DNA of 64,000 nt from Cordilura impudica (Eukaryota; Arthropoda; Insecta; Diptera; Scathophagidae). Location: positions 102,234,585 to 102,298,584 of the forward strand of contig OY821519.1 of the NCBI GenBank assembly GCA_963682025.1, read 5' to 3'. Under the pieces are notes generated by a model that did no database searches, was not told the origin of the DNA, and saw only the letters and a list, made by a program, of their open reading frames with translations. Made by a program: the position numbers and the translations under genes. Positions 1-11,133 of the stretch are shown here, piece by piece; within the stretch, counting starts at the first letter, position 1, and every line of letters begins with the position of its first letter.

Positions 1-335
1 GTTTTCAATGTGTATCTGTCAGTCTGAATCCAAGAATCAAATTTGACCTCCTCTATATATTCTTGATCTAAAGAGTTGATTAAATTTTCTTTGATGAATG
101 TGGGTTTCGGGCAATTGGTACATTCACCTAAGTGGCAAGAAGTTGTTGCATTAGGACACATAGTCAATTTAAGGCAATCGCGGTAATCGTGTAAATCTTC
201 TGCCGAATCATCTGTTAAATACTTTAAGTTGATTTCCTTCAACATCAGTTTAACATTTTCATGGTAAATTTGGGTTAATTTCGTGAAGCTAGATTGAAAT
301 GTTGCAAATAACTGTTTCAGGTTACAGATAACCAT
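1..335 (-). CDS. Partial ORF, transposon-associated insect protein (unnamed family)
   Basis: An open frame runs from an ATG at 335 leftward off the window edge, giving 111 codons with no stop. There is an in-frame TAA four codons upstream of the ATG, so this is the natural start of the frame. The protein has a leucine-rich N-terminal third (residues 1-45), then a cysteine cluster around residues 65-80 (MCP..., C-H-L-G-E-C, C-P) and an SWIQTDRYTL segment. From memory, this mix of a small Cys cluster followed by W-x-x-TDR recurs in large repetitive 'uncharacterized' proteins of aphids, flies and Hydra that behave like transposon genes, but I cannot name the family. It lies on the same strand as the alpha2-delta gene, and could sit inside one of that gene's later introns. 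It could also be a decayed copy broken beyond the edge. Confidence 0.45.
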   Translation of the reverse strand, partial: MVICNLKQLFATFQSSFTKLTQIYHENVKLMLKEINLKYLTDDSAEDLHDYRDCLKLTMCPNATTSCHLGECTNCPKPTFIKENLINSLDQEYIEEVKFDSWIQTDRYTLK

Positions 336-2972
336 TCTCTTCTGTTATGTTATGAAGTTATGTTACATACCTTCGGAAAGGTTAATTTGTCTAGTTTCTC
401 AGTATAAGTTTTATTTGTAAGGTTTTTCACACAAATAGGAAAAAATTCAAAATAGTGCATTTGTGAAAAATTGAAAAACCGTTGTCTTGAGTTACAAAAC
501 ATTTATTTCGATAGATATCCCACTCCCATCCCACTAAGCGACCAAAAAGCTCTTAAAGGAAAAATCCTAAGCTTTCTTATGAAAAAAAAAAAAAAAAAAA
601 TACCCTTTTTGAAAAAAAAAGGCAAAAAATGCTTTAATTTAGCAAAAATTAATTTAGCAAAAAATACCCTTTTTGAAAAAAAAAGGCAAAAAATGCTTTA
701 ATTTAGCAAAAATTAATTTAGTAAAAAATGCTTTAATTTAGCAAAAATTAAAGCATTTTTTAAGTATTTTTTTTACGAAATATTGAAGAAATAGCTATCT
801 AAACTATTTGGGAGAAAATTTCCTAAGAACAATAGGTAATAAGTTACATGGATGAGAAAAAACACCTGTTTGGCCAAAATTTCAAATTTTGATCCCCTCT
901 AACTCAGAGAGATCTGGACCGATCTTATTGAAAAATTGTGTCTAAACTACTATCCAATAGGACTAACCTTGGCGCAAATTTCATCCCGATCGGAAGACAT
1001 CGGTTTCAAAAGTTGGTGCACTTGACATGAAGCCCCCCATATTTATTTTTTCTAAATAAAAATTCTCGAGCTCAACATTTGAAAGGTCGAAGAACTAAAA
1101 ATATTTATTTTCCTTAAAAAAAAAATTTATAAAAATATTTCATTACTTGTGTGTACAAAAATATTTCAAGACCTGATATGAAACAGCACCTTTATGATAA
1201 TATTCAAATCGCATATTATGTGTAAGGTTGTGTAATTAGTGTGTTTAAATAATGTTGTTATTTAGAGCGCATTATCCAAACTAAACGTGTTTCCCGCCGA
1301 TAATGTGAACTAAATAATTTCGTAATTAGGAAAAGTATATGTCTGTACAGTTTTGGCCAAAAAATTGAGACACCCTACAAAGTTGCAATTTTTTTTCAAA
1401 CCATCTCAGTTTTATTTAAAATTTTAAAACGCCAGCTGCATAACCTGTCTTGCAGAATATAGATATAAATACATATTTTTGAAACAATACTATGGTTTTG
1501 GCTTTATTGTATTTAGTAAATACATTTGATCTTGAGCTTGATTAATTTCTAATTAAGTCATAATCATAATGATCGAAAAAAATATCTTTTATTGTTATAT
1601 TTTTAAAAAAAATTTATTTAAATTTTACTTAGTTGGTTAGTTTTACGGAACTAACTTAATTTTTATAGGCCTCTTTTACGGCTTTTGTTTTTTTTTAGGT
1701 AATCTTTCTTCATCGAAGTTCATCGAAATGTTCGAGGCTAAAATTTTTGTGAACATACCAAACCCTTAATGTAAAAAACCTCTTAATTTAACGAACATTT
1801 TCAATTATTTTTAACTTGCACAGGGTGTTTATTTAGTGAATCCTCCGTTTTCTGCTATAACCGTAGCAATTCTTATTGGTTAGTTTGAAACTAATTTCAA
1901 ACATGTATCTTCTTGTATTTTTACCTATTCTTCACATAATACTGTCATTAAAATTGCTCGAATAGAAAATAAATGAGGTCAATATCATTATGTCAATCCA
2001 GGAGGACAATATCATTAGTTTACATCAATTGCTTTGTTGTTCTAGATTCATGACAAGAAGCAGCGTCATGTTTAAATTTAAAGCCTTCCAATTTGGTATC
2101 GCCATAAATTTTCGAATATGATGGAGGTAGTGCATCATGAAAGATATATTTATATTTTATTTTATTAATTAAAAAAAAAAGTTGCACTAAAACATATCAT
2201 AACTACGTAATCCAATTGAGGACCACGGAAAAGTAAACATTTTTACGAAGAGCAAATGGTATAATGGTATAATTATACCTCGAAGTTGAATTTATGCGAC
2301 CACAGCAAATTTGACAAATTTTCTGTTGGTATATTTTTTGGCCATTAAAATTGATTCTTTTTGCTTCTTTCTGGCCTTGGAACTTCTCAGCCCTGAAGAC
2401 ATCTGTATACTGTTCTGGAGTAAATGTTTTATCTGGTGTCTTCGAATAAGTTAACTTCCTGCTTTTCAATGCTCAAATCACATTTTTGTCTTCACTACAT
2501 CACATCTCTTAAAAGGATATATAGTACATTGAATAGATCATCGGAAACATTTTATACATATTTCTGCAATTTCTTTCCCATCTTCAAATATAGTAAGAGG
2601 GTGAGTAAATAAGTCTTTACAAATCACATAAGGAGTATTAAGAATTTAAAACAAAATAGGTCATTTAATTTTTTTAAACACTCGATTGATTGAGAAAACT
2701 TTTGCTATTTTTGAAAAATGTAAGAAATGAATTTCGTGTTGCCATCAAACATTTTTACTTTAAAAGCAAAACACCTAAATAAATCAAGATGAGTTGGATG
2801 AAGTCCATACCACATCTGTACCAGCCGTACATCCATATATAACCTAATAAACCTCGTTCTCGACGTCCAGTTGAGACAGTTACTTCGTACTAATTAAGGT
2901 ACGTGAACTAATTGAGGCTACGGGCATATCGCATGAATCAGTCATTTAAATTTTACACAAACAATTGAGTAT
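336..2972. other. Gene-free AT-rich stretch with one Tc1-like end
   Basis: No credible exon is visible on either strand. Positions 601-755 hold a 64-bp A-rich unit repeated twice plus a partial third copy. At 1346-1385 the sequence TACAGTTTTGGCCAAAAAAT followed by a GAGACACCC motif looks like one end of a Tc1-like transposon. No matching opposite end was found nearby, so this is a relic. The stretch at 860-1040 resembles dispersed insect repeat sequence but has no edges I can define. Confidence 0.4.
601..755. repeat. 64-bp A-rich tandem repeat
   Basis: A unit beginning TACCCTTTTTG and containing GCTTTAATTTAGCAAAAATT occurs at 601 and again at 665, with a third partial unit from about 720. 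The copies are nearly identical. The short frame read across it is a translation of the repeat and not a gene. Confidence 0.75.
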
Positions 2973-3345
2973 AAACAAGTAGGAAAATTATAGTGGGTCT
3001 AGATCAACAACACGATACCCTAAACCATGCGTTTCAGGAAAGGCCCTGGATCCTATAACTGGATATAGAAAACAAGCATAAACGAAATTTTAGTAGTATT
3101 TTCATATATGGACTAGGTCAAAAAGTGGATCGATCATGAACGTATTTAGTAGTCACTTTTTCCAAAAACTATATGTATGTACCAGTTGGTATACGAAATT
3201 AAAAACAAAATCGATTTATGCGAATATCGGGAACCAGCTTAATATGGGGACTATGACTAAAACTGGACTACTGATTAGTGGGTGAAATCACACACATATA
3301 CCAAATTTTATCGATATATGTATGTATGTATGTATATTCATATAT
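2973..3345 (+). mobile_element. DINE-like (Helentron-type) element, 5' half
   Basis: The segment begins with a degenerate version of the family start (ACAAGTAGGAAAATTATAG, then CGATACCCTAAACCATGCG) and continues through the CATAAACGAAATTTTAGT and GGACTAGGTC blocks seen in the other copies. It stops at 3345, where a large fold-back element is inserted. The rest of the same copy resumes at about 6718. It is more diverged than most copies in the window. Confidence 0.75.
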
Positions 3346-4407
3346 TAGGGTTACAGCCATTTTTTTTTTTAATTTCAATACGTTCGGGTCGGATTATTAT
3401 GACACTGGACCTAAAACTTTAGTTCACAAAATTAGAGCCAAATCGGAGAATGCTTTCTGGATGCGCATTGAGTTCAAAGTTCAAATATGCATTTATATGT
3501 AAAAATTATCAAAAAAAAACCTTTTTCACAAAAATTTTGATATTAATCATTGCGTTTCAATTAAATTAATTAATATACCATAACTTAGAGTAAATTATCT
3601 TTCAAATAAAATAACAAAATCTATTATCGGTTGCAAAACAGCCAAGTTATATCAAGTTCCCCAGGCAATAAATGCGCCGCAGACCACTTGATTAAGAAAA
3701 TTGAGTTCATATTTTTAAAGACATTGAAGTAATTTACAACAACAATATTTCTGTATTCTCCTCATCCCTGAATGATCATATGTAAAGTATTTTGCATCTT
3801 GCCTATTGCTATGCCGTTCTAAATTAATGTCAAAACGGTACGTATTTTGTAGCACTATTTCGAAATCTCCAATTTTACTTTTTCAAAAAATTTGGTCAAA
3901 AAATTTTTTGAAATCAACGATTGGACTTTAAGGTCTTATTAACAAACTATATGTGATAAAAAATGCCAAATATTGTAGGTATCCTGTTCTTAATTTGGCG
4001 ACGGCAGCGTTTTTATTTCAGCGGATTTGAAGAAAAATTTAATTTTTCATTGTTTTTCAACTTTTAGGGTACATCTTTTTGGTGTTTTCACATTTCAAAT
4101 ATCTTTTGCCAAAGTATTATACTACCAGATATAATTTCCCAATCTTGTAAATTAAGGTTAAATTGAAACACTATAAACTGTCCCTCTTTAAGGTCAGAAG
4201 TCAAATTTAAGGAGATTTACATTTTTTTAAACAAAATATCGAAATAATATATATTTGTGGAAAGATTTCAATAAAACTTATTGATAATATTTTAATAATT
4301 CTAAAAAATAATATTCTGGACTTATTTTCTGAAACTAACTAGTGGGCTACATAAAATGTGTCCTAGTTTTAATTTTTTTTTTCAGAATTATTATATTCAT
4401 ATAAAGG

Positions 4408-4676
4408 TATATTGAGGGCTTATATTCAAAAAGTGCTATCTACATTTGACAGCAATATTAATTGTTGATTTCAAACTGTTCTCTGATATAACTGTCAAAT
4501 ATAATATTAATTTTGATATCATACATGATTAGTACGACTATTTCTTAATAAATATTATAGAAAATCTATCGACAAATACTTTCAGATCTTATTCATAAAT
4601 TGGTTTTACACGCTCTCTTTAAAATAATTATTGATGCAGACAGATCTTTTTGAATATAAGCCCTCGATATACAAAT
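4408..4676. mobile_element. Small MITE in the loop of the fold-back
   Basis: GAGGGCTTATATTCAAAAAG at about 4412 is matched by its exact inverse CTTTTTGAATATAAGCCCTC ending at about 4672. The interior is about 220 bp and AT-rich, with a secondary repeat of the ATTTGACAG / CTGTCAAAT motif. The target duplication is unclear. It occupies the central loop of the larger palindrome. Confidence 0.6.
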
Positions 4677-5591
4677 TTGTTTATATTGTATTAAATATAA
4701 GAACTAATTAATCTACATATTTTCATAAAATAACGAATAAATTTGAGGGATTTTATGAATACATTAAATTTGTTTTATTTAAAAACAAATCCTGATGAAG
4801 AAAATATTTATAGATTTTCATAAAGAGTCAATTTGACATCAAGAGTACCCCACGGGTTAATTTCAGAAAATAAGTCCATAATATTATTTTTTAGAATTAT
4901 TAAAATATTATCAACAGGTTTTATCGAAATCCTTCCACATATATATATTATTTCGATATTTTGTTTTAAACAAATGTAAATCTCCTTAAATTTGACTTTT
5001 ACCTTAAAGAGGAACAGTTTATAGTGTTTCAATTTCACCTTAATTTACAAGATTGAGAACTTGTACCAAGTAGTATAATATTTTGTCAAAAGATATTTAA
5101 ATATGAAAATACCACAAAGATGTAGCCTAACAGTTGAAAACGTATGAAAGATAAAATTTTTCTTTAAATCTTTAATCTTAAGAAAACGATACCTACAATA
5201 TTTGACATTTTTAATCACATATATCTTGTTAATAGGACCTTAAAGTCCAATCGTTGATTTCGAAAAATTTTTTGAACAAAATTTTTGAAAAAGTAAAATT
5301 GGAGATTTTGAAATAGTGCTAAAAAATATGTACCGTTTTGACATTAATTTAGAACGGCATAACAACAGGCAAGATGCAAAATACTTTACATATGATCATT
5401 TAGGGATCAGGAGAATGCAAAAATATTGTTGTTGTAAATTACTTCAATGTCTTTAAAAATATGAGCTCGATTTTCTTAATCAACTGGTCTGCGGCGCATT
5501 TATTGCCTGGGGAACTTGATATAACTTGGCTGTTTTTCAACCGATAATAGATTTTGTTTTTTTATTAGAAATATAATTTACTCTAGATTAT

Positions 5592-6503
5592 CAGGCATGT
5601 CACAGAAACAAATTCCTATCGAAAGTGGAATTGAAACCGTATTTGGCTTCTTCAGAAAACGTAAACCGACATATGTTATCAATATGAAACCACTTTTAAT
5701 TTCTTAAGTGGAATTGATATTTTAAGTAGCATAGATACCAAAAAATTATCCAGAACAACTTAAAATTAATAAAAAAAAACTATTGGTTTATTTATTTTAG
5801 CAAAATATAGACATTTCAATCTTTAAAATGAATTTTATTACCAATTTAAAAGAAAATGATTTTTAGATGACGAAAAATACAAAACGTCGTAAACTTATTA
5901 TTGCCACCTTTTTATTACATACAAACCACTTTTTGTTTAGTGCAAAATATTTGTTTTTTCTAACAAAATACAACGCTGACAGCAAAATGGCGAAGCAAAA
6001 CAAACGAAAAAGAAAAACTACTGAGTAAACATGTATTAGAAAATTTATTTTTAAAATTTTTTAATTTTTTTTATTATTAAAGGGGAAAACATCGCGGTTC
6101 GGCACAAGAGAAAATTTTCCTTGAATATATGGAGTGCCATCAGGATATAGCTACGGGGTTTGTGAAGGGAGATCGGGCTGTTGTGGAGAGTCATTGGGAA
6201 GACCTGACAGGAAAATTAAATTCTTTTGGCACACCATCTAAAGATTTTTCAACGGAATGTTGGTTTCGTTCCTCTATTACTGCAACAATGGATATGCCGG
6301 GCATTTTTATATTTTTTATTTATTTATTTTATTTATTTAACACAGCACAATCTTAAAATTTCGCTTTATATTCTTTTTCTTTCCAACAATCAGCTGTGTA
6401 TTTTTCGTTACGTTGCCATATTTAGCGACAAATTTCTGAAGAAGCTAAATCGAAACCGATCGATTTGGCAATACGGAATCAAATCGGTTTCGATTTTGTT
6501 CTG
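5592..6503. mobile_element. 912-bp TIR element carrying a zeste-like exon pair
   Basis: The ends CAGGCATGTCACAG... and ...GATTTTGTTCTG are imperfect inverted repeats of about 85 bp. Both arms reach a shared GCTTCTTCAGAAA block (near 5648, and inverted near 6434). The uninterrupted opposite arm of the host palindrome shows the pre-insertion sequence (inverse of 3583-3605). From that, the target duplication is TAT (5589-5591 and 6504-6506). A 3-bp duplication would suit a PIF/Harbinger-type element, but the assignment is tentative. Confidence 0.6.
5987..6356 (+). pseudogene. Zeste-like / Myb-SANT-like domain, two exons, truncated
   Basis: An ATG at 5987 opens a 12-codon exon rich in Lys and Arg. 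It ends at a GA|GTAAAC donor (6024) and joins a TTATTAAAG|GGG acceptor (6083) in frame. The joined frame reads EKIFLEYMECHQDIATG... then WEDLTGKLNSFGTP. This matches the helix-turn-helix pattern of insect proteins annotated as 'regulatory protein zeste', a Myb/SANT-like DNA-binding domain (family from memory). The usual third helix (EEWKKVWADxK) is replaced at about residue 73 by unrelated hydrophobic sequence, so the copy is truncated. It lies wholly inside the 912-bp TIR element and may be the DNA-binding partner of a transposase. A captured host exon is the alternative. Confidence 0.6.
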
Positions 6504-6717
6504 TATGGTTTATTAATTAATTTAATTGAAAAGCAATTAATAATATCAAAATTTTTGTGAAAAATGATTTTTTTTTTATAATTTTTACATATAAATGCAT
6601 ATTAGAACTTTAAACTCAATGCGCACTAAAGTTTTAGTGTCACAAATCCGACCCGCACACCTCAAAATTCGACCAAAACCTTTTTTTCATACAAACCGTT
6701 GTCACCCTAATATATAT

Positions 6718-7020
6718 ATGATAATCTGTTATTTGTTTGGGGGCTAGGTCTGAACTAACACTAAATTTCACAAGTTCAACAGCGTTGGTTTTATGGCCGA
6801 TAGAAGCTTATATACTAAATTGCATCAAAATATATTCATATTTGCTACCTGTAGTTTGGTTAAAAGGTTTGCATGGACATACAGATGGACGGCCGGACAA
6901 ACGGACGGACGGATATTGACTAATAAAAGGTGGGTCTAGGTCAAATATTACTGATAGTTACAAACAGCAGCACAAACTAATTACCTCGTACCCAGACCAC
7001 ATAGTAGTATATTGTATAAA
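6718..7020 (+). mobile_element. DINE-like element, 3' half of the split copy
   Basis: This resumes the family sequence at the GATAATCTG...GGGGGCTAGGTCTGAAC block and runs through the ACGGACGGACGG tract (about 6890-6915) to the GTGGTATAGGGTATA-like end. Together with 2973-3345 it rebuilds one copy interrupted by the fold-back element. Confidence 0.75.
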
Positions 7021-7335
7021 AAGTTCTCGACAAGATGGGTAAGGCGTTTCCTCGGAATCGATAATAATCACAATCCTGATTCAATAGCTGCTTTAGAGCT
7101 TTTTCGTCGGCATCTTGATGAATTTCTAACTATTGATGAAACATTCCTTCACCAATATACACCAGAAATGAAACAACATTCAAGGCCGTTATCAGGTGAA
7201 CCAATGAAATTGGCTGGTAAGGTTATAGACACGGTTTTTGGAATATGTATGTTTCAATTTGTTGTTTCAGTTTACTTGAAAAAAGGAAAAACAAAAAATA
7301 GAGAATATTATTCATCATTTTATGATTTTTTTTTG

Positions 7336-7974
7336 TAAGCTTGCTGGCTTTTTGTTTTTATTTGTGTTGCGCTACGTTTCGACACTTGGTTTGTGTCCTC
7401 TTCGGGCGAGTTATATTATTTCTGTTTCTAATAGTCAGTGTTTTTCCTCAACATCTTTTTGGTTTGTTTTTTTTTTAATTATGTTATAACTTATAATTAT
7501 GTTATAATATAATTATAATTATAATTATGTTATAATTATAAATTATAAATTATAAATTATGTTATAATTTATAATTTTAAAAAATATAATTATAATTTAT
7601 AATTATGTTATAATTATAATTTATAATTATGTTATAATTATAATTTATAATTATGTTATAATTATAATTTATAATTATGTTATAATTATGTTATATAATT
7701 ATGTTATAATTATAAATTATAAATTATGTTATAATTTATAATTAATAATTATAACATAATTATGTTATAATTTATAATTACGTTATAATTTATAATTTAA
7801 AAATAAAAAAAAAAACCAAAAAGATGATGAGGAAAAAACACTGACTATTAGAAACAGAAATAATATAAGTCTCCTGAAGAGGACACAAACCAAGTGTCGA
7901 AACGTAGCGCAACACAAATAAAAACAAAAAGAAATTGTTTTAATTTTTTAATAAAGGTGACCAGCAAGCTTACA
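7336..7974. mobile_element. Inverted-repeat element with AT satellite core
   Basis: The ends are TGTAAGCTTGCTGG and CCAGCAAGCTTACA. The arms share GTTGCGCTACGTTTCGACAC (near 7367) and its inverse, continuing with CTTGGTTTGTGTCCTCTTC. Between the arms, about 7480-7800, lies a low-complexity array of TTATAATTATG-type units that is itself largely self-complementary. It is inserted in the mariner pseudogene. No coding capacity is seen. Confidence 0.75.
7480..7800. repeat. TTATAATTATG microsatellite
   Basis: A run of variants of ATTATGTTATAATTATAA, essentially only A and T with occasional G or C, occupies the core of the inverted-repeat element. It can form many alternative hairpins. Its length in the assembly should be treated with caution. 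Confidence 0.9.
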
Positions 7975-8197
7975 CCAAAAATCAAAAAATAGAATACACC
8001 ACTGGTCTGTAGGATAAATAATATTATTCTGCATTATTGGGCCAATTAAGCGAAGAAATCAAAAAAAAACGCCACCTTTAGCCAAAAAAGAAATGGAAAT
8101 AATGGTAGGGTGTACACTATGGTGGCCCTTCATTATTAGAAGGGGGAAAAAAAAGTTCGAATTTAAAGTCTTACCCCCCTAGAAATATGCGAATATC

Positions 8198-8960
8198 AAA
8201 ACAAGTAAGAAAATTATAGTCGGTCTAGGCCGACTATACGATACCCTATACCATGCGTTTAGAAACCCTATCTCTTAGGCCCAACTAACTGGACATTGAA
8301 AATAAGCAAAAACCAAATTAATTATTTTTTTTGGCTGCAGATATGAAAAAGTTCATATCGGATGCTATATCTATAAAGGGACTAGGTCTAAAAATGGACC
8401 GATCCTGATCATGTTTGGTAAAGTCTCTTGTATTTTGCAAAAATATGTACAAACAAAATTTGAGAAGAATCAGTGCAATATTTTTGTTTTTTAATAGATT
8501 TAAGTGCAGATCGGGAAGCAGCTCTATATGGGGTCAAAGGGATCATTTTTGGACTACTCATTAGTGGATGTAATGAACGCATACAAACCCAATTTGAGTA
8601 AGATCTATATGACAATTTGGATCTTATGCCAATTTATGTCGATTTCATATGGGTAATTTGTATGGGGGCTAGGTCTGAACATGGACCGATTCTCACCAAT
8701 TTCAATAGCGTTCACCCCATGGCCGATAAAAGCTTATATACCAAATTTCATCAAAATATATTCATATTTGCGACCTGCAGTTTGATTACAAGCTTTACAT
8801 GGACACACAGACGGACGGACATTGTTAAATCAACTCAGAAAGTGATTCTGATTCGATCGGTATAATTAAAGATGGGTCTAGGTCAAATATTTTTGGTTGT
8901 TACAAACAGCAGCACAAAGTCATTATACCCAAACCACATAGTGGTATAGGGTATAAAAAC
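8198..8960 (+). mobile_element. DINE-like (Helentron-type) element, full-length copy
   Basis: It starts ACAAGTAAGAAAATTATAG, then GTCGGTCTAGGCCGACTATA, a near-perfect palindrome. It ends CACATAGTGGTATAGGGTATA. A short GACGGACGGAC tract (about 8809-8820) precedes the last 140 bp. Non-coding members of this class use rolling-circle Helentron machinery supplied elsewhere (family knowledge). This copy sits in the left arm of the hAT fold-back. Confidence 0.85.
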
Positions 8961-8969
8961 TTGAAATCA

Positions 8970-10590
8970 AGTGTGTTTATATGGGGAAAATATGACTTTT
9001 TTCAGATTTTACGAAAATTTCGTTCTATAGTTTAATTTTTTTGACAAGTTGTTATATGAATCGATTTCAGTACTAAATTGTCTCCTTAAAAACCTATATA
9101 ACATCAAATTTGAATAAAAACTCGCCAAGAAATAGCAAATGCCCCAGACCACATTTGTACCAAAAAAAAAAAACTAGGTCGTGAAATTTGACGGAAATCT
9201 TTTCAACTTTAAGAAATTAATTAAAGCCATCATTTTTTTGGTCTCATTACTTATGAGCACTCAGACATGAAGTATTGTTTTATTACCACGTTTTTACCCT
9301 ATTGCGCAATGAGACCAAATATGGAAAATGTTATTGATAAAATTTTGAAAACTCCTTTTTTAAGTTAACAAAATTACAAAAAATGGATCTGGCACTTTAA
9401 GGATTTATTTAGTATATCTTAGAGATTAACTGTGTGAGTTTTTAAGTAAATTCCTCTGCCAGAATTTTTTTACAAGGAATTTTTTTTGTTGCGGATTTCG
9501 AGAAAAATTAGTTTTTTGTGAAATATTCAGTAAATGTATTCTCTCTAAATACTTTGTATCAATAATTAATCACTTTTCTACTTTTAAATGTTATATTTTA
9601 TCTTAATAGCCTAGGGTATCGGAAAAAATTATCCATTATCCCTTTTGGACTTGGGGTCACATATGACCTAAGCTAATAAAAGACAATTTATTCAAAAAAT
9701 TCAAATATTTTGTAAGAGCTGTTGAGTTTTTAGATGTTACACTTAAAATATAATAACCAAATGTGCAAGTCTTCTATGCTAAAAATTTGGAATAAATCGA
9801 ACAACGTTAACCGATTCCTTGACGAGGCCAAACTTTGAATTTTGGAATACTTGAAACCCTTGCTTTGGGTTGGGAAATAAAACTGTGCTATATTTTACGA
9901 AAACCTACCGTTATGTGTTCCTAAAATTAAAATGATCCAAAATTTATACTAGCTTGGGGTCATAACCATAGTTATAACGATGAAATAAAACATTTTAAAG
10001 TAGAAACTGATTAATTTTTGATGCAAAGTATTTAGGAAGAGTACATTTATTCAATCTTTCACAAAAATACCATTTTTATCGAAATACGCAAAAATAAAAT
10101 CGTTGTCGAAGAAATTCTGGCATAGGGATTTACCTTAAAATTCACACAGTTAATCCCTAACATGTATTTAACAAAAACTTACAGTGTCAGATCCATTTTT
10201 TAAAATTTTGTTTAAGAAAATTTTTCAAAACTTGAAAAGGGATTTTTCAAAATTTTATCAAACAAATTTCCCATTTTCGGTATCAATACGCAATAGGTTA
10301 ACAACGTGGCAATAAAACATTACCTGAATTCTGAGTACTTATAGGTATAGAGACCAAAAATGTTGGCTTTAATCAATTTTTTAAAGTTGAAAAAAATTTC
10401 CGTCAAATTTCATGATCTAGTTTTTTTTATCATTTGCTATTTCTTGGCGAGTTTCTATTCGATTTTGAAGTTATATAGCTTTTTAAAGAGATAATTTAGT
10501 ACTGAAATCGATTCATATAACAACTTGTCGAAAATTTAAACATTGCATCAAATTTTCGTAAAATCTGAAAACACATATATAAACACATTT
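8970..10590. repeat. Inverted repeat, arms about 700 bp
   Basis: The left arm, about 8970-9690, is matched in inverse order by about 9930-10590. Landmarks are the CTCGCCAAGAAATAGCAAATG block near 9121 and its inverse near 10432-10452, and the AACTGTGTGAG / CACACAGTTAATCCCTA pair near 9428 and 10143-10160. The central spacer is about 240 bp. The arms are diverged by small indels but remain collinear. Confidence 0.8.
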
Positions 10591-10617
10591 GAAATTTGCA
10601 GTCGCGTTGTGCCATAT

Positions 10618-11015
10618 CTAATGCCGTTTTCTTTTCTGACAAAAAATGTCGCATTTTATTTGCACTTTTTTCGAAAAGTGTATTTTTTTACATATTCTAA
10701 ATTAAGAGTAACCTAATTTCATATATCAGCCGTGCTCTGTTCATAAAATGCAAAAAATTTTTATTATTATCCTCTTTGAAGTCATGGAGTGAACATATTC
10801 AAAAAAGAGGAACAATGTGGAAATATTCTCACACTATGACCTGAAAGAAGTCAATGGTTACCATTTTTTGCGATTTACGAGCGCTCGTCTTTGAGACCTT
10901 CGATTGATGTATAAAATAAGGTTGCTCTTAATTTAGAATATAAAAAAATACACTTTTCGAAAAAAGTGCAGATAAAATGCGACCTTTTTTGTCAGAAAAG
11001 AAAACGGCATAAATT
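10618..11015. repeat. Palindrome with 110-bp arms
   Basis: ATGCCGTTTTCTTTTCTGAC at about 10620 pairs with GTCAGAAAAGAAAACGGCAT ending about 11011. The arms continue through the TTTTCGAAAAGTGTATTTTTT block and the inverse of AATTTAGAATAT. The intervening 160 bp has no recognised content. Confidence 0.8.
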
Positions 11016-11133
11016 TTTTTTGATTGCCCCCTAAACTTTGTACTTCTCAGTTTTTTTGCTATTCCCATATTTCTAGGGGGTGAGACCAAGAGTTTGAACA
11101 CTTTTTTTTATTAAGGGCAACCCTAGTGTACAC

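Larger units (their letters stand above)
3346..6709. mobile_element. Large fold-back (palindromic) hAT-like element
   Basis: The ends are TAGGGTTACAGCC at 3346 and GTTGTCACCCTA at 6709, fitting the hAT end consensus YARNG. The flanking 8-mers, TCATATAT and ATATATAT, match at 6 of 8 bases. Almost the whole element is an inverted repeat. The left arm, about 3346-4345, pairs with 4850-5591 continued at 6504-6709. Matching landmarks are TGCGCCGCAGACC near 3672 and GGTCTGCGGCGCA near 5486. The loop, about 4350-4845, holds a small MITE. The right arm is broken by a 912-bp insertion (5592-6503). No transposase is encoded, so it was presumably mobilised in trans. Confidence 0.75.
7012..8117 (+). pseudogene. 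mariner transposase pseudogene, N-terminal and middle part
   Basis: The frame from about 7015 reads TRWVRRFLGID, then FLTIDETFLHQYTPEMK, which is the mariner block around the first catalytic Asp (VDETW.HHYTPE in the family). It continues to KGKTKNREYYSS and is then cut by an inverted-repeat insertion at 7336. After 7974 the frame resumes as LLGQLSEEIKKKRHL with several stops. A second insertion begins at 8118, and the C-terminal part reappears at 11134. No ORF is usable. The plus-strand reading order is collinear with the family. Confidence 0.8.
8118..11125. mobile_element. hAT-type fold-back element with 8-bp target duplication
   Basis: The element runs from TATGGTGGCCCTT (8118) to AAGGGCAACCCTA (11125). 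It is flanked on both sides by GTGTACAC (8110-8117 and 11126-11133), an exact 8-bp target duplication. The TAGGG-type end and 8-bp duplication are hAT hallmarks. It interrupts the mariner pseudogene. Inside are a DINE-like copy (about 8198-8960), a long inverted repeat (8970-9690 against 9930-10590), and a second palindrome (10618-10740 against 10905-11015). No transposase frame is visible. Confidence 0.8.
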
